From Isoetes taiwanensis (taxonomy: Eukaryota > Streptophyta > Lycopodiopsida > Isoetales > Isoetaceae), in contig JAJEKV010000071.1 in the NCBI GenBank assembly GCA_021234155.1, forward strand, positions 2,788,483 through 2,852,482: 64,000 bases of DNA. The letters are read 5' to 3'. Of this stretch, positions 47,725 through 60,149 are shown piece after piece. Positions within the stretch are counted from its first letter, which is position 1. The number at the start of each line of letters is the position of its first letter. The notes under the pieces are model-generated. The model was not told the origin of the DNA, did not search any database, and worked only from the letters and a program-made list of their open reading frames with translations. Made by a program: the position numbers and the translations under genes.

Positions 47725-48054
47725 CTATAGAATTCCTGGATTCAACGCCAAGAGAAACTCTCCATTTTGTATCAGAAGAGCAAAGATGTGTGTATTTATA
47801 TTTCTACTTCCTACCACATCATACGTGTGATCTATAGGAAATAGAAAGTCGGGTCTTCTAATAAAATTGGAGTTTCTTCCGGGCCGTGGTGAGTTTCTGG
47901 CCGTGGGTGGGGCAATTATCATTGTTAAATGAAGAATGGGCCTACTTGCAATCACCGCGCCTGGTTCGGATAAGTCTGCATTATTTTGACCATTTTCTTC
48001 ACTATTGAGTATGTCGATTTGGCGTGAGCAAAAAGTACTACATTGAGTTAACAA
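47725..48054 (-). other. 109-codon open frame, unknown
   Basis: This minus-strand frame contains NSEENGQNNADLSEPGAVIA and ends with INTHIFALLIQNGEFLLALN. The composition is balanced and protein-like for a moderate-GC region. There is no clear domain, signal or membrane segment. A decayed exon or element fragment is possible. Confidence 0.25.
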
Positions 48055-49840
48055 GCTCTAGGAAAAATCTCTCATGAGCATCCAAGTGTCATTAAGCGGG
48101 TCGAGCTCTTATGGCTGCATTGTCCTACCTAGATTTATTTCTACCCGTACAAGTAAGTCTTATGAAATTCGTCATTATGACATGGATTCTTTCTTTGTAC
48201 TAAGTCGTTGTTGCATTGTATTTACGAGAGTACTTGCTTTCTATATTAGTGTGCAAATATTTGTAGGCAAATTTTACATCCTGATTCAGCATCGATATTG
48301 TGATGATGGATGTGCCTATTTTGACAATGGCTTTGCAAAGCCAAAGATTCATAGTTACCATTAACAACATTCTTTTTACTCAAATATTAAATCTATCGAC
48401 ATGACTTGAACTTTGGTCGTGATATCAAATTGTAGAGCATGCCTCTATGTGTTCCTACACGCATTGCAAATTCCTTTGCGTAAATTCAAGTAAAGATTTG
48501 ACCAACTTCAGTTATGATCTAATCCAACAACTCTCTAAATCTCATATCGCTTAGCAAAGGTTAATGGGGAGTACACAAATTACGTACTCGAAGGTGGGGA
48601 GACTTCCCTTGACACTGCAACAAGCCCAAAAGTAAGGTGCTTCCCATTTCACTAAAGTTTGCATCATCCAAGAGGTTGTCAGTCTTGACCTTTATGGTTT
48701 TTCCCATGTCCGCGGATGCAAGGCTAAGTACCTTGCTACCTATTGTATGCCAAGTGATGAAAGAGTGTGCAGGGAAAAGCTTGATGATCCCAAAGACTGC
48801 ATTTTGTTGGTATCATGGTATTCGATTTTACTTCAAAGCTTGTCCGAATAGCAATTCGTATCCGAGAAGTTTTTTGGGTTTTAAAAGCTGGGCTCCTTCG
48901 CACTTACTTCTGCACTTAATGTGCAAAAGTGAAGCATATGGATAATGAGATATCTCGACCATGAAAGGTTGAGACCTTAGGGTCAGCCTATGACCGCTAT
49001 AAATAATCCATGTGATTTAGAATGAAAATATTTATCGAAAGCTGATTTGAATATCTTTGTCCGTGGTTTCTAAAAGATAAACTTATTAGCCATTCTCGCG
49101 ACATTCAAGAATGTTTTGTTTCTGACAATGTCCAAAGCTGATCGCATCATTTTGTAGAATATGCGGCACGCAAATTGATCCAATTGTTCCATCTCTCCTC
49201 TTTATTTTAAGGATGGGACAAATGAACCCTCACAGCTCAGGAGCTTACTGATATATATAGTTCGCACTGAGTGTGGTCTGCAATCCAAGATTTGGCTTAC
49301 CGAGATTTGAGTTTTGGCATGGCTAACAAATGAAAAGATATAAATCGGTAGTGATAAGTTAGTTTATATCACTTGAAGTTTGTATCAATTTAGAGGTGGT
49401 ATCGCTTTGTTCCCTTCATGCTACCTTTAATCTTTTGAATTAAAGGTTTTGGCCTGCTCACCAAGTCATATTCCAAATGTTCTGCCCAGCCCAGCAACCT
49501 TGTCACCTGCCATCCCACCATAGCCATGGATGCTCATTATAGTATGCTACCCTCGCATACTTATAAATTATTCCTTGCAGGCCAACTTACTCTTTGTGTT
49601 TTATCCTCGTGGTACAACCTATTTCCCAAGTCTTTAACTTCCCTGCACGCCAAAAGTTAAAAGTTGCATTATTACCGTGATGTTTTTAATTACCACCAAA
49701 ACATGTGTAGGACTCCCAAGTTATGCCTCATTGCGACCAAAACATTTATAGGTTCCCCTTATGCCCAACAACGCCAAGTAACCATTACTAGTTTTCACAG
49801 AAAACTTTTAAGATAATATTGCATTTAATTAGCCGATGTT
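48055..49840. other. Intergenic with a 102-codon plus-strand frame at 48637-48945
   Basis: The plus-strand frame at 48637-48945 begins MLPISLKFASSKRLSVLTFM and has no recognised domain. A second plus-strand frame there is also coding-like (AKYLATYCMPSDERVCREKL), so the true frame, if any, is uncertain. Confidence 0.2.
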
Positions 49841-49842
49841 AA

Positions 49843-52279
49843 GGCAAACGAGATGTTTACAAGGACATGAGCTTGGAGAAGGAAGATAATTATACGCATG
49901 AGGAAAATAGTGTTGTCACAAATAGGTATATGAATTATTAAGTTGATTCATTAAGGTAGAAGGCTTGCAATAAAGCTACGCTTTGTTTACATATAACATT
50001 TTACAATCGATTTGTTCCTCCAAATATGGTAATCTGTCACTCTAGAGTTTCCAAGGGTCAATTTATGGAAAATAGCTATGACAATGACATGCTTGAGCCA
50101 ATTTAGAAGCCAAGATGCACTTTCACATTATAAGTTTTAAAGTCCTGCTGTTTGATTATACAAAGAATATGATAAATTTTGTGATAATGCCCTCAGAATC
50201 CAATGACAGATTTCATGCCATTATTAGAAACCCAACATTGTTTCAAATAAATTGCACACGACTATTTAAAATTAGAAGTGTTTTTTAAATTCTCAGGTTG
50301 TGCTCACGTTCTCTTCCATGAGATTCTTGATATCCTATGGGGTAGTGCACGCGAGTTCCCCGTGGTACCTACTACCCCTTTAACTTTGACGCCTCTATAT
50401 CTTAAACCGATTTGTCTATTTTGCATGTTACTAGCCTTGTAATATAGGTTATCTCATCTCAAGATGTTGCCACAAAGCAAGATATGCAAATTTAGGTTCG
50501 TGACTAAAGCTATTAGAATTTTGCTATGCATAGCCACGGCACCCCCATTGTATATTTTCGATGAAAAGTACAAAGAAAAGCATCCTATTCAATCTGCTAG
50601 ATGGGCGAGATGAACGCCCAGATTAAGTATCTGTGTTCTATCATCCTACAATATTTGCCACACCTGCCAGCCACTCTGTGGTTTTTCCGCCTTTGCTTAA
50701 TGGGTGGCTAAGTATGCATGGCTCTACATCTCTGCTTTTCCCTCATTTAGTTTGCATGGCGTTGTCTACCAATAGGCAGCTAAGTGCGATGGCCGCCTAT
50801 CTTTCCTTTGCTTAGCAAATCCTAAGCAGCTAGGCAAAATATGGCGATGGCAAGCTTTTGATTGTTTACAAAAATAAAGACGAATCGGATACCACTTATA
50901 GATGCCCAAGGAACATACGTGATCCGACTTCCTCCAACATGTTTTCGTGTTCCATCGTAAACCGCATGCTTGTTTATTCCAGAACTACCGCTATCTCCTC
51001 AGATGATATGCACAAGCCATATTTGAGAGGATGGATTTGAAATAGAATATTTTAGAGCCAAATACAGATCGGCCAACTCAGATCCTGCACCGTGAAATGT
51101 GAGGCTATAGTACAAACCGCATTTAGACTATGCATCCCGGCCTGCTCAAGTTCATCTTTTCCATTTGCTTGGTAAGCAAAATCACAGAGTGTGCTTCATG
51201 GTATTAACAATCAAGATGTTGATCTTGTTTGTGGGAGCTCTTAGGTTTCTAAAACCTAGCCTCGAAATGATGTACAGACCGTAAGAAAGGTAAACGCCAT
51301 ATTGTCGCTTATTCACTCTTCATGAAGTCGCCTAGCCTAATATGGCCTCGACTAGTTTCTTTCTCATATTTAGGATCCAGCCTAAAATGGCTCAAACCTA
51401 AATTTTATTATACACAATCTTCATTGGGGATACCGCAATGAGGATCAGTGTTGCTAAACCAGTAATTTATGATTGTAAGAGAAAGTAAGGAAGTTTTTGT
51501 CTCGCTTGATTCTCAGATTTGTTTACATATGATAGTGTGATTTGGTGCCTCTTATGTCCAATGCGTAAGCTCGATTTTATTTTAGTTGAAAATGTCGTAT
51601 GATTGGCTATGGTGGATATCCCTAGGCGTAATGCTAGCCGCATCCTAAGATGCCTTTGAAACCCTGGATATGGAAATGCTTAAGGTGCTCATTTTGCATT
51701 TCCTAATGCTATAGCATGTAAGGGAAAACAAATATGCTTCGGGATCAAGCAGAGGTGTTACGGTTTTTTTACCTAAAATCAATAAAGGTTGTTCCAAGAT
51801 TGAGGTTATGAACACAATTCCATTGATGCATGTGTGCGTGTAACAACCTTATCTATTACTATTAACTCAAAAATCAAGTGGGTCATTGAACAAAAAAGTA
51901 TAATGCATTAGACTTTGGCAGGCTGAATAAACATTTATAGGGGTATGTTGATCTTCCCTTTATTAATATTTTGATTTTTCAAGTTTTTTTGTATGGCAAA
52001 ATGAGCATATTTGAGAATTGACCAAGTTCTTCTCTTTCTAATAGGTTAGCAAAGATAAAGAAACGCAATGAATTCAATGATAAAGGTATGTCTCCTACTA
52101 AGGATGATAATTTGGAAGGAAAATAATGTATGATAGAAAGTGTATCAAACGCAAGCTATTGGATCTATTTTGACAAATGTTTAACGCATCTATAAATGCA
52201 AAAAACCCGACGTGAATGTTCTTTTTATTTTGTCAAGCAATTTTATCAAATTACTAAGTTTCCTTATCATTATCGGTGT
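49843..52279 (+). repeat. 2.4-kb tandem duplication, unit A
   Basis: Unit A runs from GGCAAACGAG at 49843 to the start of unit B and is collinear with it throughout. Shared landmarks include GGAGAAGGAAGATAATTAT-type sequence at the start and long words such as GGGGTATGTTGATCTTCCCT and AGATGGGCGAGATGAACG. No coding frame survives in either unit. The divergence is mostly short insertions and deletions. Confidence 0.85.
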
Positions 52280-54664
52280 GGCAAACTAGACAAGTATAAG
52301 GACATGGATTGAGAAGGAAGATAATTATGTTAGAGGAAAAATAAAGCGTTGTCGCCAGCTTGTAATATGAATTGTTGTTGATTCATTAAGGTAGAAGGTT
52401 TGCACAAAGGCTGTTTACATAACATTTTACACCGATTTGTCTCCAAATATATGTAAATTGGCCGTACCTAGAGTTTCCAAGTGGTCAATTTAAGGAAATA
52501 GCGACAATGATGCTTTGAGCCAATTTAGAAGCTAAGATGCAATTCACATTATAAGTTTTAAAGTCCTGTTTGATTATACAAGAATATGATAAATTTTGTG
52601 ATACTGGCCCAGAATCCAAATGATGATTTCAAATATTATTAGAAACCTGGGCATTGTTTCAACAAATTTGTCAATGCATTATTTAAAATAGAAGTGTTTT
52701 TTTTTAAATTCTCAGGTTGTGTGTCACGAAATTCTCCATGAGATTCTCCTTGATATCCAATGGGGTAGTAATCAAGTATCTCCGCGGGTACCACAATTTC
52801 TTTAACTTCACGCCTCATATCTTAAACCGATTTTGTCTTATTTTGCATGCTACTAGCCTTGTAATATAGGCTATCTCTATCTCGTGATGCTGCCATGCTG
52901 ATAGCAAACAGGTTCGTAATTCTAAAGTCATTAGAATTTTGCGCTTATGCTAGCCAATGGGCACTTCCATTGTATATTTTCATGAAAAGCACAAAGAAAG
53001 CATCCTATTCAATCTAGATGGGCGAGATGAACGCGGCCTAGATTGCTATCTAGGCCCTATCATCCTATTGGTTTAAGCACATCTGCCGCACCGTGTTTCT
53101 TTCCCCGCCTTTGGCGCATAACAGGCCAAGTGGCTAGCGGTCATTATCCGTTTCTTTTCCGCTCATTTAGTTTTTCCAGGTAATAGCTATTCTACCAATA
53201 GTGCCTATGGTGATGGCCGGCCTATCTTTTCCCTTTGCTCAAAGAATCATGTACAGTACCATGGCTTATGGCAAGCTTTAATACATAAAAATAAAGATGA
53301 ATCTGATATCACTTAGATGCCCAAGTGAACATACAGATCCGGCCCCCTTCCAACATGTTTTCAGTTCCATCGTGTAACCGCATGCTTGTTTATTCAGAAT
53401 CAAATATATCTCCTCAGAGGATGATATGCACAAGCCATATTTATGCTAGATGGGATTTAAATAACAATATTTAGGCGCTTCAACAAGCAGACGCTTAACC
53501 TAGACCGGGTGAATCAGAATGTGAGGCTATAGTACAAATCAAGATTTAGACTATGAATCACTGCTCATGTCTATCTTTTCCATTTGCTTAGCAAACGAAA
53601 AGCCATGACAATCAAGATGTTGATTCGGGCTTGTTTGTGGGAGCTCTAGGTTTCTCGCAAAACCTAGCCTGAAATGATGCATGTATCCGTAAGGTGCTGT
53701 AAACGCTTTATATTGCCGCTTATTCACTTCATGAAGTCGTTTAGCCTAATATGGCTCACTAGTTTCTTCTATATTTTAGATCCAAATTCTTAAAATGGTC
53801 ATACCCAAATTTTATTATGCCATTTAATCTTCATCAGAGTCAGTATCAGAGATCATGTTGCTAAACCGCATCTATGATTGTAAGCAGAAAGTAAGGAAGT
53901 TTGTCCGCTTGATTCTCAGATTTGCTTACATATGATAGTGATTTGCGCCTTATGTCCAACGCGTAAGCCCCGGATTTTTATTTTAGTTTGAAAAATGCCG
54001 GGCGGATTACGCGGTGGATATCCTTGCGGCAGAATGCCGCCCGACCCGCATGCCTTGAAACTTGGATATGGAATGTTAAGGGTGCTCATTTTGCATTTCC
54101 CTAATGCTAGTACATGTGCTGAAACAACATGCTTTGGGATCACAGAGGTTACGCGGTTTCTTTTTACCTAAAATCAATAAAGGTTATTCCAAGATTGAGG
54201 TGGCTCAATGATCATCCACGACATGTGTAATTAACCTTATTCATTACGAATCAAAAATCGCAAAGGGGTCATTGAACAAAAAAGGTATATAATGCATTTA
54301 GACTTACTTTTAATGTTTAAACATTTAGAGGGGTATGTTGATCTTCCCTTTAGATACTATTTTGATTTTTCAAAGTTTTTTTTGCATGGCAAAATGATAT
54401 ATTTAGACTGAATTCAAGTTCTTCTCTTCTTAAATAGGTTAAGAAGACGAAGAACCTAAATGAGCTCCAACAGATAAAGCGTATGTCTCCTACTAAGGAT
54501 GAGATAATTGAAGGAAAATAATGCAATATAGAAAGTGTATCAAAACGCAAGCTATTGATCTATTTTGACAAATGCTTTGAAACGACTATAAATGCAAAAA
54601 CTTGACGCACGTTCTTTATTTTGTCAAGTAATTTTACCATTAAGTTTCTATCATATTACTGGTG
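52280..54664 (+). repeat. 2.4-kb tandem duplication, unit B
   Basis: The direct copy of unit A, starting GGCAAACTAG at 52280 and ending at about 54664 (ATTACTGGTG, matching ATTATCGGTG at the end of unit A). The head-to-tail arrangement with a period of about 2437 bases indicates unequal exchange or an assembly duplication. No terminal repeats of a transposon are visible. Confidence 0.85.
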
Positions 54665-56940
54665 TAATTACTTTGCTTTTCATTATTGTTTATTCCTTTA
54701 TCTATTTTCACATGAATAATAACCGTAGACTCAAAATGAACAGGCAAGAAAAAAGCATCTAAAATACAAATTTGTAAAGAAAGAAAAAATAAAACCATTT
54801 ATTAGATGAAAGACACCAAGTATAAAATTTAAAAGCTAGAATCTCGCTGGCAAAGCATGTGATGGACAATAAATTTGACAATGGTCCATGAGCTCATAAA
54901 ATTGACCATGTCAATGCCATAAAAAAAGTCTTAAATATATCTACACAATCTCATATTTTAATATTACAAAAAAGAAACTAATTGGTCGTGAACTATATAA
55001 TTAGCGTCAAGGTCATGCTGTAAAACTAAAATAAGCTCAAGCAAATTATATACCAAAAAGACATACACCACGTGAATAAGAGAGAGTTACAAATACATCG
55101 CCAAGAATGTCAACAACCAATGTATGATACATGCCAAATATAACGAACAAATTGAAGCTATATAGTTGGCACTTGAATACCATATAAAATAATACTCTAA
55201 ATTATTGATGACTGATGGCCGATGCAAACATGCCAATTAATCGGCTACAAACGTAGGGTCATTGTGTTAAGACGACACGCATAGAAAATACGACGAATAC
55301 GCATATAAGCCTCTATTGGCCAAATACAGATGCAATTGCCACAAATGTAGTCATTACGTCGGCATTCATTACTTATAGGAAATACGACGCGAATACCAAT
55401 AACCTGATATAAGCTCTACATGTACCCATATGTAATTGCCAAACCCAGCCATTACATCGTTTTCATACATGTGAATCGCGGGGATCTAATACTTCATTTT
55501 TGAAAAGGACGTACCTTATGTACATCAAAGAGGTAAGACTTTTGAAGCCACAACGTCCCTGACATTTAAATGTATTATTGAGACTACATATAGCGCCACT
55601 TTGTTTGACTCTTATACTTGACTGAACACCTCGCATTATGTTGTAGTGTGCTATATAATTCCGTGTCTATATGTTCGTGAAATTGGAAACCCGGGGATCT
55701 AAAACTCATGCGGCTCATTCTGCATTGGGATTTGGACACAATTGCTTCATATAATTTGCATATGCTTCAAACCCTGTTTTGAAAGTAAGTATGGTACTCC
55801 TAGCCTCCAAGAAAGAATGTTTGCATGCCAAAATTAGCAAGGTAATAGATAAAGTAGGGTCATTTCATTTAGGTAATGTCAGCCCTCAAAATACCATATC
55901 TTACCCATCTCTTTTAACCCCAATACAAATCATCATGCATGTACTAGAAGGTGTTTGCCAAGGTTGCATACATTAAGAGCTTGAAATGTATAGGCTAAAA
56001 AGAAAGAAAAAGATGTGTACCATTATTGTTTTGTAAGGTTTTGTTAGAAAATGTATGAGGCAATTCTATAAGCCAAAACTATGTAATTAAACAACATGCA
56101 TTTTAACTGAATTTCATCCCGGCATTAGAGTATCTATTTTCACTTCATTTTTTTTTTTTTGTTACAATTTGATGACACCAATGGACAATTGCTCTTATGT
56201 TTCATGAGGAACTTTTTCCTCACTCCAGAGTTTGAAAACCAACCATGTTCCTATATGTATACCACTTATCACAAATGTCATAATTTGTTCATCACCTGCC
56301 CCAACCCAACAAAAATGCTTCTTGCACCTCTGGCATGTAGTAACCGCAAATAGAGCACACCAACTATTAGTTTCAATTTAGAATTGCTTACAAAAATCCC
56401 ATCTTTTTAGTTTTCAATTTAGGAATTGTTTGAAAATCCCATCTTTGATGTCCAATGAAAGGTAGAAGCTTATCTAAAGTCTACCTATCTACACTCTGGC
56501 ACCGTTACAAAGGATGAAAGTGGGTGTGGACCTGGAAGGAGAGAAATATGCATGCCATCATTTTGCTCTAGCCAGCCTGTATGCTGGCGTCAATATTCAT
56601 GACCAAATAATTGATTTCCACTTTAGAAGGCTATTGTATATCGCAGTAAGATAGTTCTTGAGACGCAAATCATTCAGCCATGTTTCCAAAAGGAAAGGAT
56701 ATGCATTATTTATTATAATCTTCTATCTAAGGTAAAGCTGTTACTGTTTTATAATCCACATAAACCAGCTTCTATATGTACACATAATCTATCACATTTG
56801 CATGAGGGGATTTAAAATCACTGCTAAGCATTACAGCCAAAGTTTGAAAAAGGATAATGAGTTCAAATAAAAATATAATGAATTAACTTGTCAGCTCAAC
56901 TATTATTCAAATGATAAGAACATCTAAAGCTCAATTCTAT
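54665..56940. other. AT-rich intergenic region
   Basis: No gene is recognised. It contains a 13-base T run at 56148-56160 and a local repeat of TTTAG-TTTTCAATTTAG-AATTG-type sequence near 56368-56450. Confidence 0.35.
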
Positions 56941-56988
56941 TTAACCAACGCATCAAACAAAGTTGAGTAGGCTCGCCTCCCAGCTCGT

Positions 56989-57348
56989 ATGGGAGGATTC
57001 CAGTTATTATCTTCAGAAAAATCTCCCTTTCCAGCCTGCTATGATATTTCTTTCTCCTGTAAATACGGCCCTACTCCTGTTTCGTGCAAGGCATCTCAGC
57101 CCTTTGGTTTATTCAGCTCTTCTGTGACAAATGACCTTTACCTAGTTGGCTTCCATGACATTGCAAAGCGACCATTTGGCCTCTGCCACAATCATGAATT
57201 CTGTAACTACTATAATGCAGATTTCACTGGATACGCTGTGCCCGAGTCAAAACAATCCATAGAAATTAAAGTTCAAAACATCACAGTGCATGCTTGGTCC
57301 TTAGGTAGAGGGGAAGCTGTGCTGCGCTGGCCTTTATGTTTTAATTAA
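56989..57348 (+). other. 119-codon open frame, unknown
   Basis: It opens at an ATG and reads GGFQLLSSEKSPFPACYDIS, then contains GFHDIAKRPFGLCHNHEFCN and GYAVPESKQSIEIKVQNITV. It is Cys- and aromatic-rich with no low complexity and is longer than most frames in this AT-rich part. No domain is recognised. It could be a single-exon gene fragment or an exon; the flanks give no clear promoter. Confidence 0.25.
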
Positions 57349-57564
57349 CAATATTCTGCATCGAAAACATAGCTGTAGCAAAAGGCTATGCAATCATTCT
57401 AGATCAAAATCATCACCTCTTCATATAGAGTTCAAGCAATCTCTCTGTGGGCTTATTTCCTAATCCCATTTAGAGGATTCCGCCAGCAAACTACCACTGT
57501 AATACAAACAATTTTCTGAATCCCCTGAAAGGAAGCCATAGTTGAGCTTCTAAAAACACTAAAA

Positions 57565-57909
57565 ATGGGGAAACTTTCCATAAACATGTCACAGAGCTGT
57601 ATGATGACTCATAAACTTAATCTATCTAGAAATAAAAGAAAACAAACAGTGAGCTATATGCCAGGACTTGGCTGCTGCCGCGCTTGTAAATTCAATGATA
57701 AAGCTGCAAGACATCCAAAGAATCGGCCTTTTCTATGCACCCTGATACAGAAATTGAGCACCCATCGGCCTCTTGGAGGAATTACCATGAAAACTAGACT
57801 GAACGCTAAATCGATCTTTCTGGGTTTTGTCAGAGAAAATTTGGTAAGCTATTGGCTTCTGAGGCTAGTATTGAAACACAAGATAAAAAATAATATATGC
57901 TTATCTTAA
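57565..57909 (+). other. 114-codon open frame, unknown
   Basis: The frame includes YMPGLGCCRACKFNDKAARH and FLCTLIQKLSTHRPLGGITM. The C-terminal third is Lys/Leu-rich. The minus strand is also open over much of this stretch (LVFMVIPPRGRWVLNFCI), so strand choice is uncertain. No family is recognised. Confidence 0.2.
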
Positions 57910-58104
57910 AAGAAAGAGGGAAGTCCGCTGCCTTGTGGATAGAGCTTTAAATAAAGATTGCCACATTAAACCATCCCTAGTCGTTCTGATAGATTGCTGA
58001 GCTTTTAAAATGCCAGAATGTGGATTAGCCACCAACCTATATCATGAAATCTACCTTTTTAATCAAGCATAGGAAGAAATGATTTGCTACTCAATTTCAG
58101 ACCT

Positions 58105-58312
58105 TCAAGACTCAATTTTGGATGACATAGCTTGAATATTTGACACAGTTATATATTTAATGCAGTCGAGATACAAAGCCCATTTTTCTTGTCCAGTAAC
58201 AAACATACAATTTGCACCTTCTGATAGCAGCTTGTCCAAAAAAACAGCTTTGCTTCCACAGCCACGGAAATAATCCAATACATCACCAGAGTAGGAAGAT
58301 TGCTGTCGAGAT
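58105..58312 (-). CDS. Candidate terminal exon lacking a start, unknown protein
   Basis: A minus-strand AG acceptor (CATATACAG) at 58313-58314 leads into 208 bases ending at TGA (58105-58107). The peptide includes SRQQSSYSGDVLDYFRGCGS, KAVFLDKLLSEGANCMFVTG and QEKWALYLDCIKYITVSN and ends SSKIES. It alternates hydrophobic and charged residues like a folded domain and has no low complexity or internal stop. The frame extends upstream to a stop at 58342-58344 without an ATG, so an exon is more likely than a complete gene. The promoter-like cluster at 58860-58926 points the same way. I do not recognise the family. Confidence 0.45.
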
Positions 58313-58627
58313 CTGTATATGTTGTTTAAGCCACTAATTGATCAGCCTAAATGGCTCCATCCTCTGTTTGCACTAATCATTCTTTTGAATAGAAAGCAAG
58401 CTAAACTGCAATCCATTAATAGAATATTCGGCAGTGCGCCAGAATGAGAGCCAACCCAAGGCTGCGTTGTTCAGTGTGCTGCTCCGAGATGATACAGATC
58501 TGTGAGTGCCGGGGTTCCATTTAAAATGGGCGCAGGATTATGTTACCCTGCTTGCCGCTGAAATGAAACCTACCAACAAAAATGCGGCTATCTTCTACTC
58601 TGACTTCGCGCAAGCAGGCTACAGCTT

Positions 58628-58831
58628 GTGGCATGCCTAAAAATTGAAGTTATTATGACAGACTGCTCTACGCGTTGCCATCATCGCTGCCGGATCCTTC
58701 TTCCATTGCACATACATGACCTATTATTATCCGCCAAAAATAAGGTACGCAATGCCGGCCCTGCAAAGGAAGCCTGGAGGTACCTGCAAAGGGAAGTAGA
58801 GAAGGAAAGCCTCAAGACGCCCACCTCATAG
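58628..58831 (+). other. 67-codon open frame, unknown
   Basis: The plus-strand frame ends KEAWRYLQREVEKESLKTPT plus Ser. Beyond its TAG stop the same frame stays open for about 23 more codons (PYYRYLKKPREVAEIAVIG). It is coding-like, but it lies between the minus-strand promoter-like cluster and the terminal exon, so both strands cannot easily be genes here. Confidence 0.2.
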
Positions 58832-58859
58832 CCTGTGCCTTATTACCGTTATCTTAAGA

Positions 58860-58926
58860 AGCCCAGAGAAGTCGCAGAGATCGCCGTCATTGGCTGTGGT
58901 TAAATCCGCCCTGTCCTTAGGGTTTA
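58860..58926 (-). promoter_or_regulatory. Telo-box, CCAAT and TGGGCT cluster (promoter-like)
   Basis: Read on the minus strand: TAAACCCTAA (58917-58926), CCAAT (58889-58893) and TGGGCT (58860-58865). Telo-boxes combined with site II (TGGGCY) elements are known from plant promoters of ribosomal and growth genes. The cluster lies about 550 bases upstream of the candidate terminal exon on the same strand. Single motifs of this size occur by chance; the combination is suggestive only. Confidence 0.3.
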
Positions 58927-58929
58927 GCC

Positions 58930-59750
58930 TTCCCTGTATGTTACGTGACTTTTTTCTTGACGTGATTTTTAGCCCTTGATTGACTACTAAATCTCACCGT
59001 CGATCTAGTGGCTACCCATTACACAACATTATAATATAGCATATGTTTCGCCTTTCATTCTCGATGGCCTTTTACAAGACGATCCATGCCTTTCAGATGC
59101 CCACCGACCACTCTAATCGCTCACCTATTAGCCTTTTTCCCAATCACGTATACCATATAAATAGTCTCAAAATCAGGCATCCTTTCTTCCTAAAGTCAAA
59201 ATGAAGCAAATATTACTGCCCGTGTGCAAGTCCGCGCAAAGAATGGTGCTCTTTATGAAGTTTCAAGTGCCCGCTTAAAACGCATATGCTTAGATCACCC
59301 ACTCTTCGAGAAACATATAACCTTTTGCTTCCTCCTCCGCTGTTCTCAAGCTTATGGACGCCGACTTCCACATCGTGCTTATACCCTAATCTTGAGTGCA
59401 TGCCTCAGTGAAACTCATCATCTCCATGATGCAATACAAAAAAGAGACGCATTAAGAACCCCTATTCCAATAAGTAAATATCAACCTCATTCTTTTCCAA
59501 TCCAAATTGTAATGACTAATGCACCATGATGGTTTTTTTTTCATGTCTAACCTCGTGATTTGATACTCTCTATTTTATCAGCTGGCCTTTATCATCACAT
59601 CGCCTCGCAGTGAAATTTTAACCGACATCACTTCACAAATTTGAATAACACAATAGGTTTTATTTTAAGAAAACTAGAACCTAAGATATTGCATTTGTAA
59701 CGCCCATATAAGTCTCTAACCACCCTATCCCTGATTATCCGGAGAGAAAT
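58930..59750. other. Intergenic, short frames only
   Basis: A 101-codon plus-strand frame at 59224-59529 (VRAKNGALYEVSSARLKRIC) has no recognised domain. Confidence 0.25.
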
Positions 59751-60145
59751 CTACCATTGCCATATAGTCATAGCAGACCGCCTTTTCTTCCCACTCTTAT
59801 TACTCTCACCGTGACGTTTGGCTCTACTAGTTTGTGCCAACACTTTCTTAGCCAGTTGATGGGCATCCTTTTCAAAGCCTTTTGATTCATCCAAGTTGTA
59901 TTCCACGCAATAGATCCTTATCTTTTTAGACCTCTCTCGCTTAGGACTAGTTAAATTTGCTACCGTGATGAATCATATTTCCAGCTTGTGCTTAGATAGT
60001 CATTATTCATCCGTATACCTTCTGTAATCACCTTTCTAGTTCTAGCCCCATCATTCGAGGCCCAAAAGCCTTCCTCTATCTTTCATGAGAGCTGAGTAGG
60101 AAGCTTCTCCAGCCATCCTTCGTCTGCTGTAGTAATCAACTCTAA
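59751..60145 (-). pseudogene. Duplicated coding-like block, better-preserved copy 2
   Basis: On the minus strand the block reads DEGWLEKLPTQLS, a stop, KIEEGFWASNDGARTRKVIT and EGIRMNNDYLSTSWKYDSS. A frame change follows, then a fully open stretch: FITVANLTSPKRERSKKIRI, YCVEYNLDESKGFEKDAHQL, AKKVLAQTSRAKRHGE and NKSGKKRRSAM, to a stop at 59751-59753. The C-terminal part is rich in basic clusters that could be nuclear-localisation signals. A degenerate copy sits at 596-1005 in the same orientation. I do not recognise the protein; an uncharacterised gene family or an element protein are both possible. Confidence 0.45.
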
Positions 60146-60149
60146 TCCC

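Noticed and set aside
596-60145. The two duplicated blocks at 596 and 59751 as LTRs of one giant element
   Set aside because: 59 kb spacing, coding-like content and absence of TG...CA termini or primer-binding sites make this unlikely.
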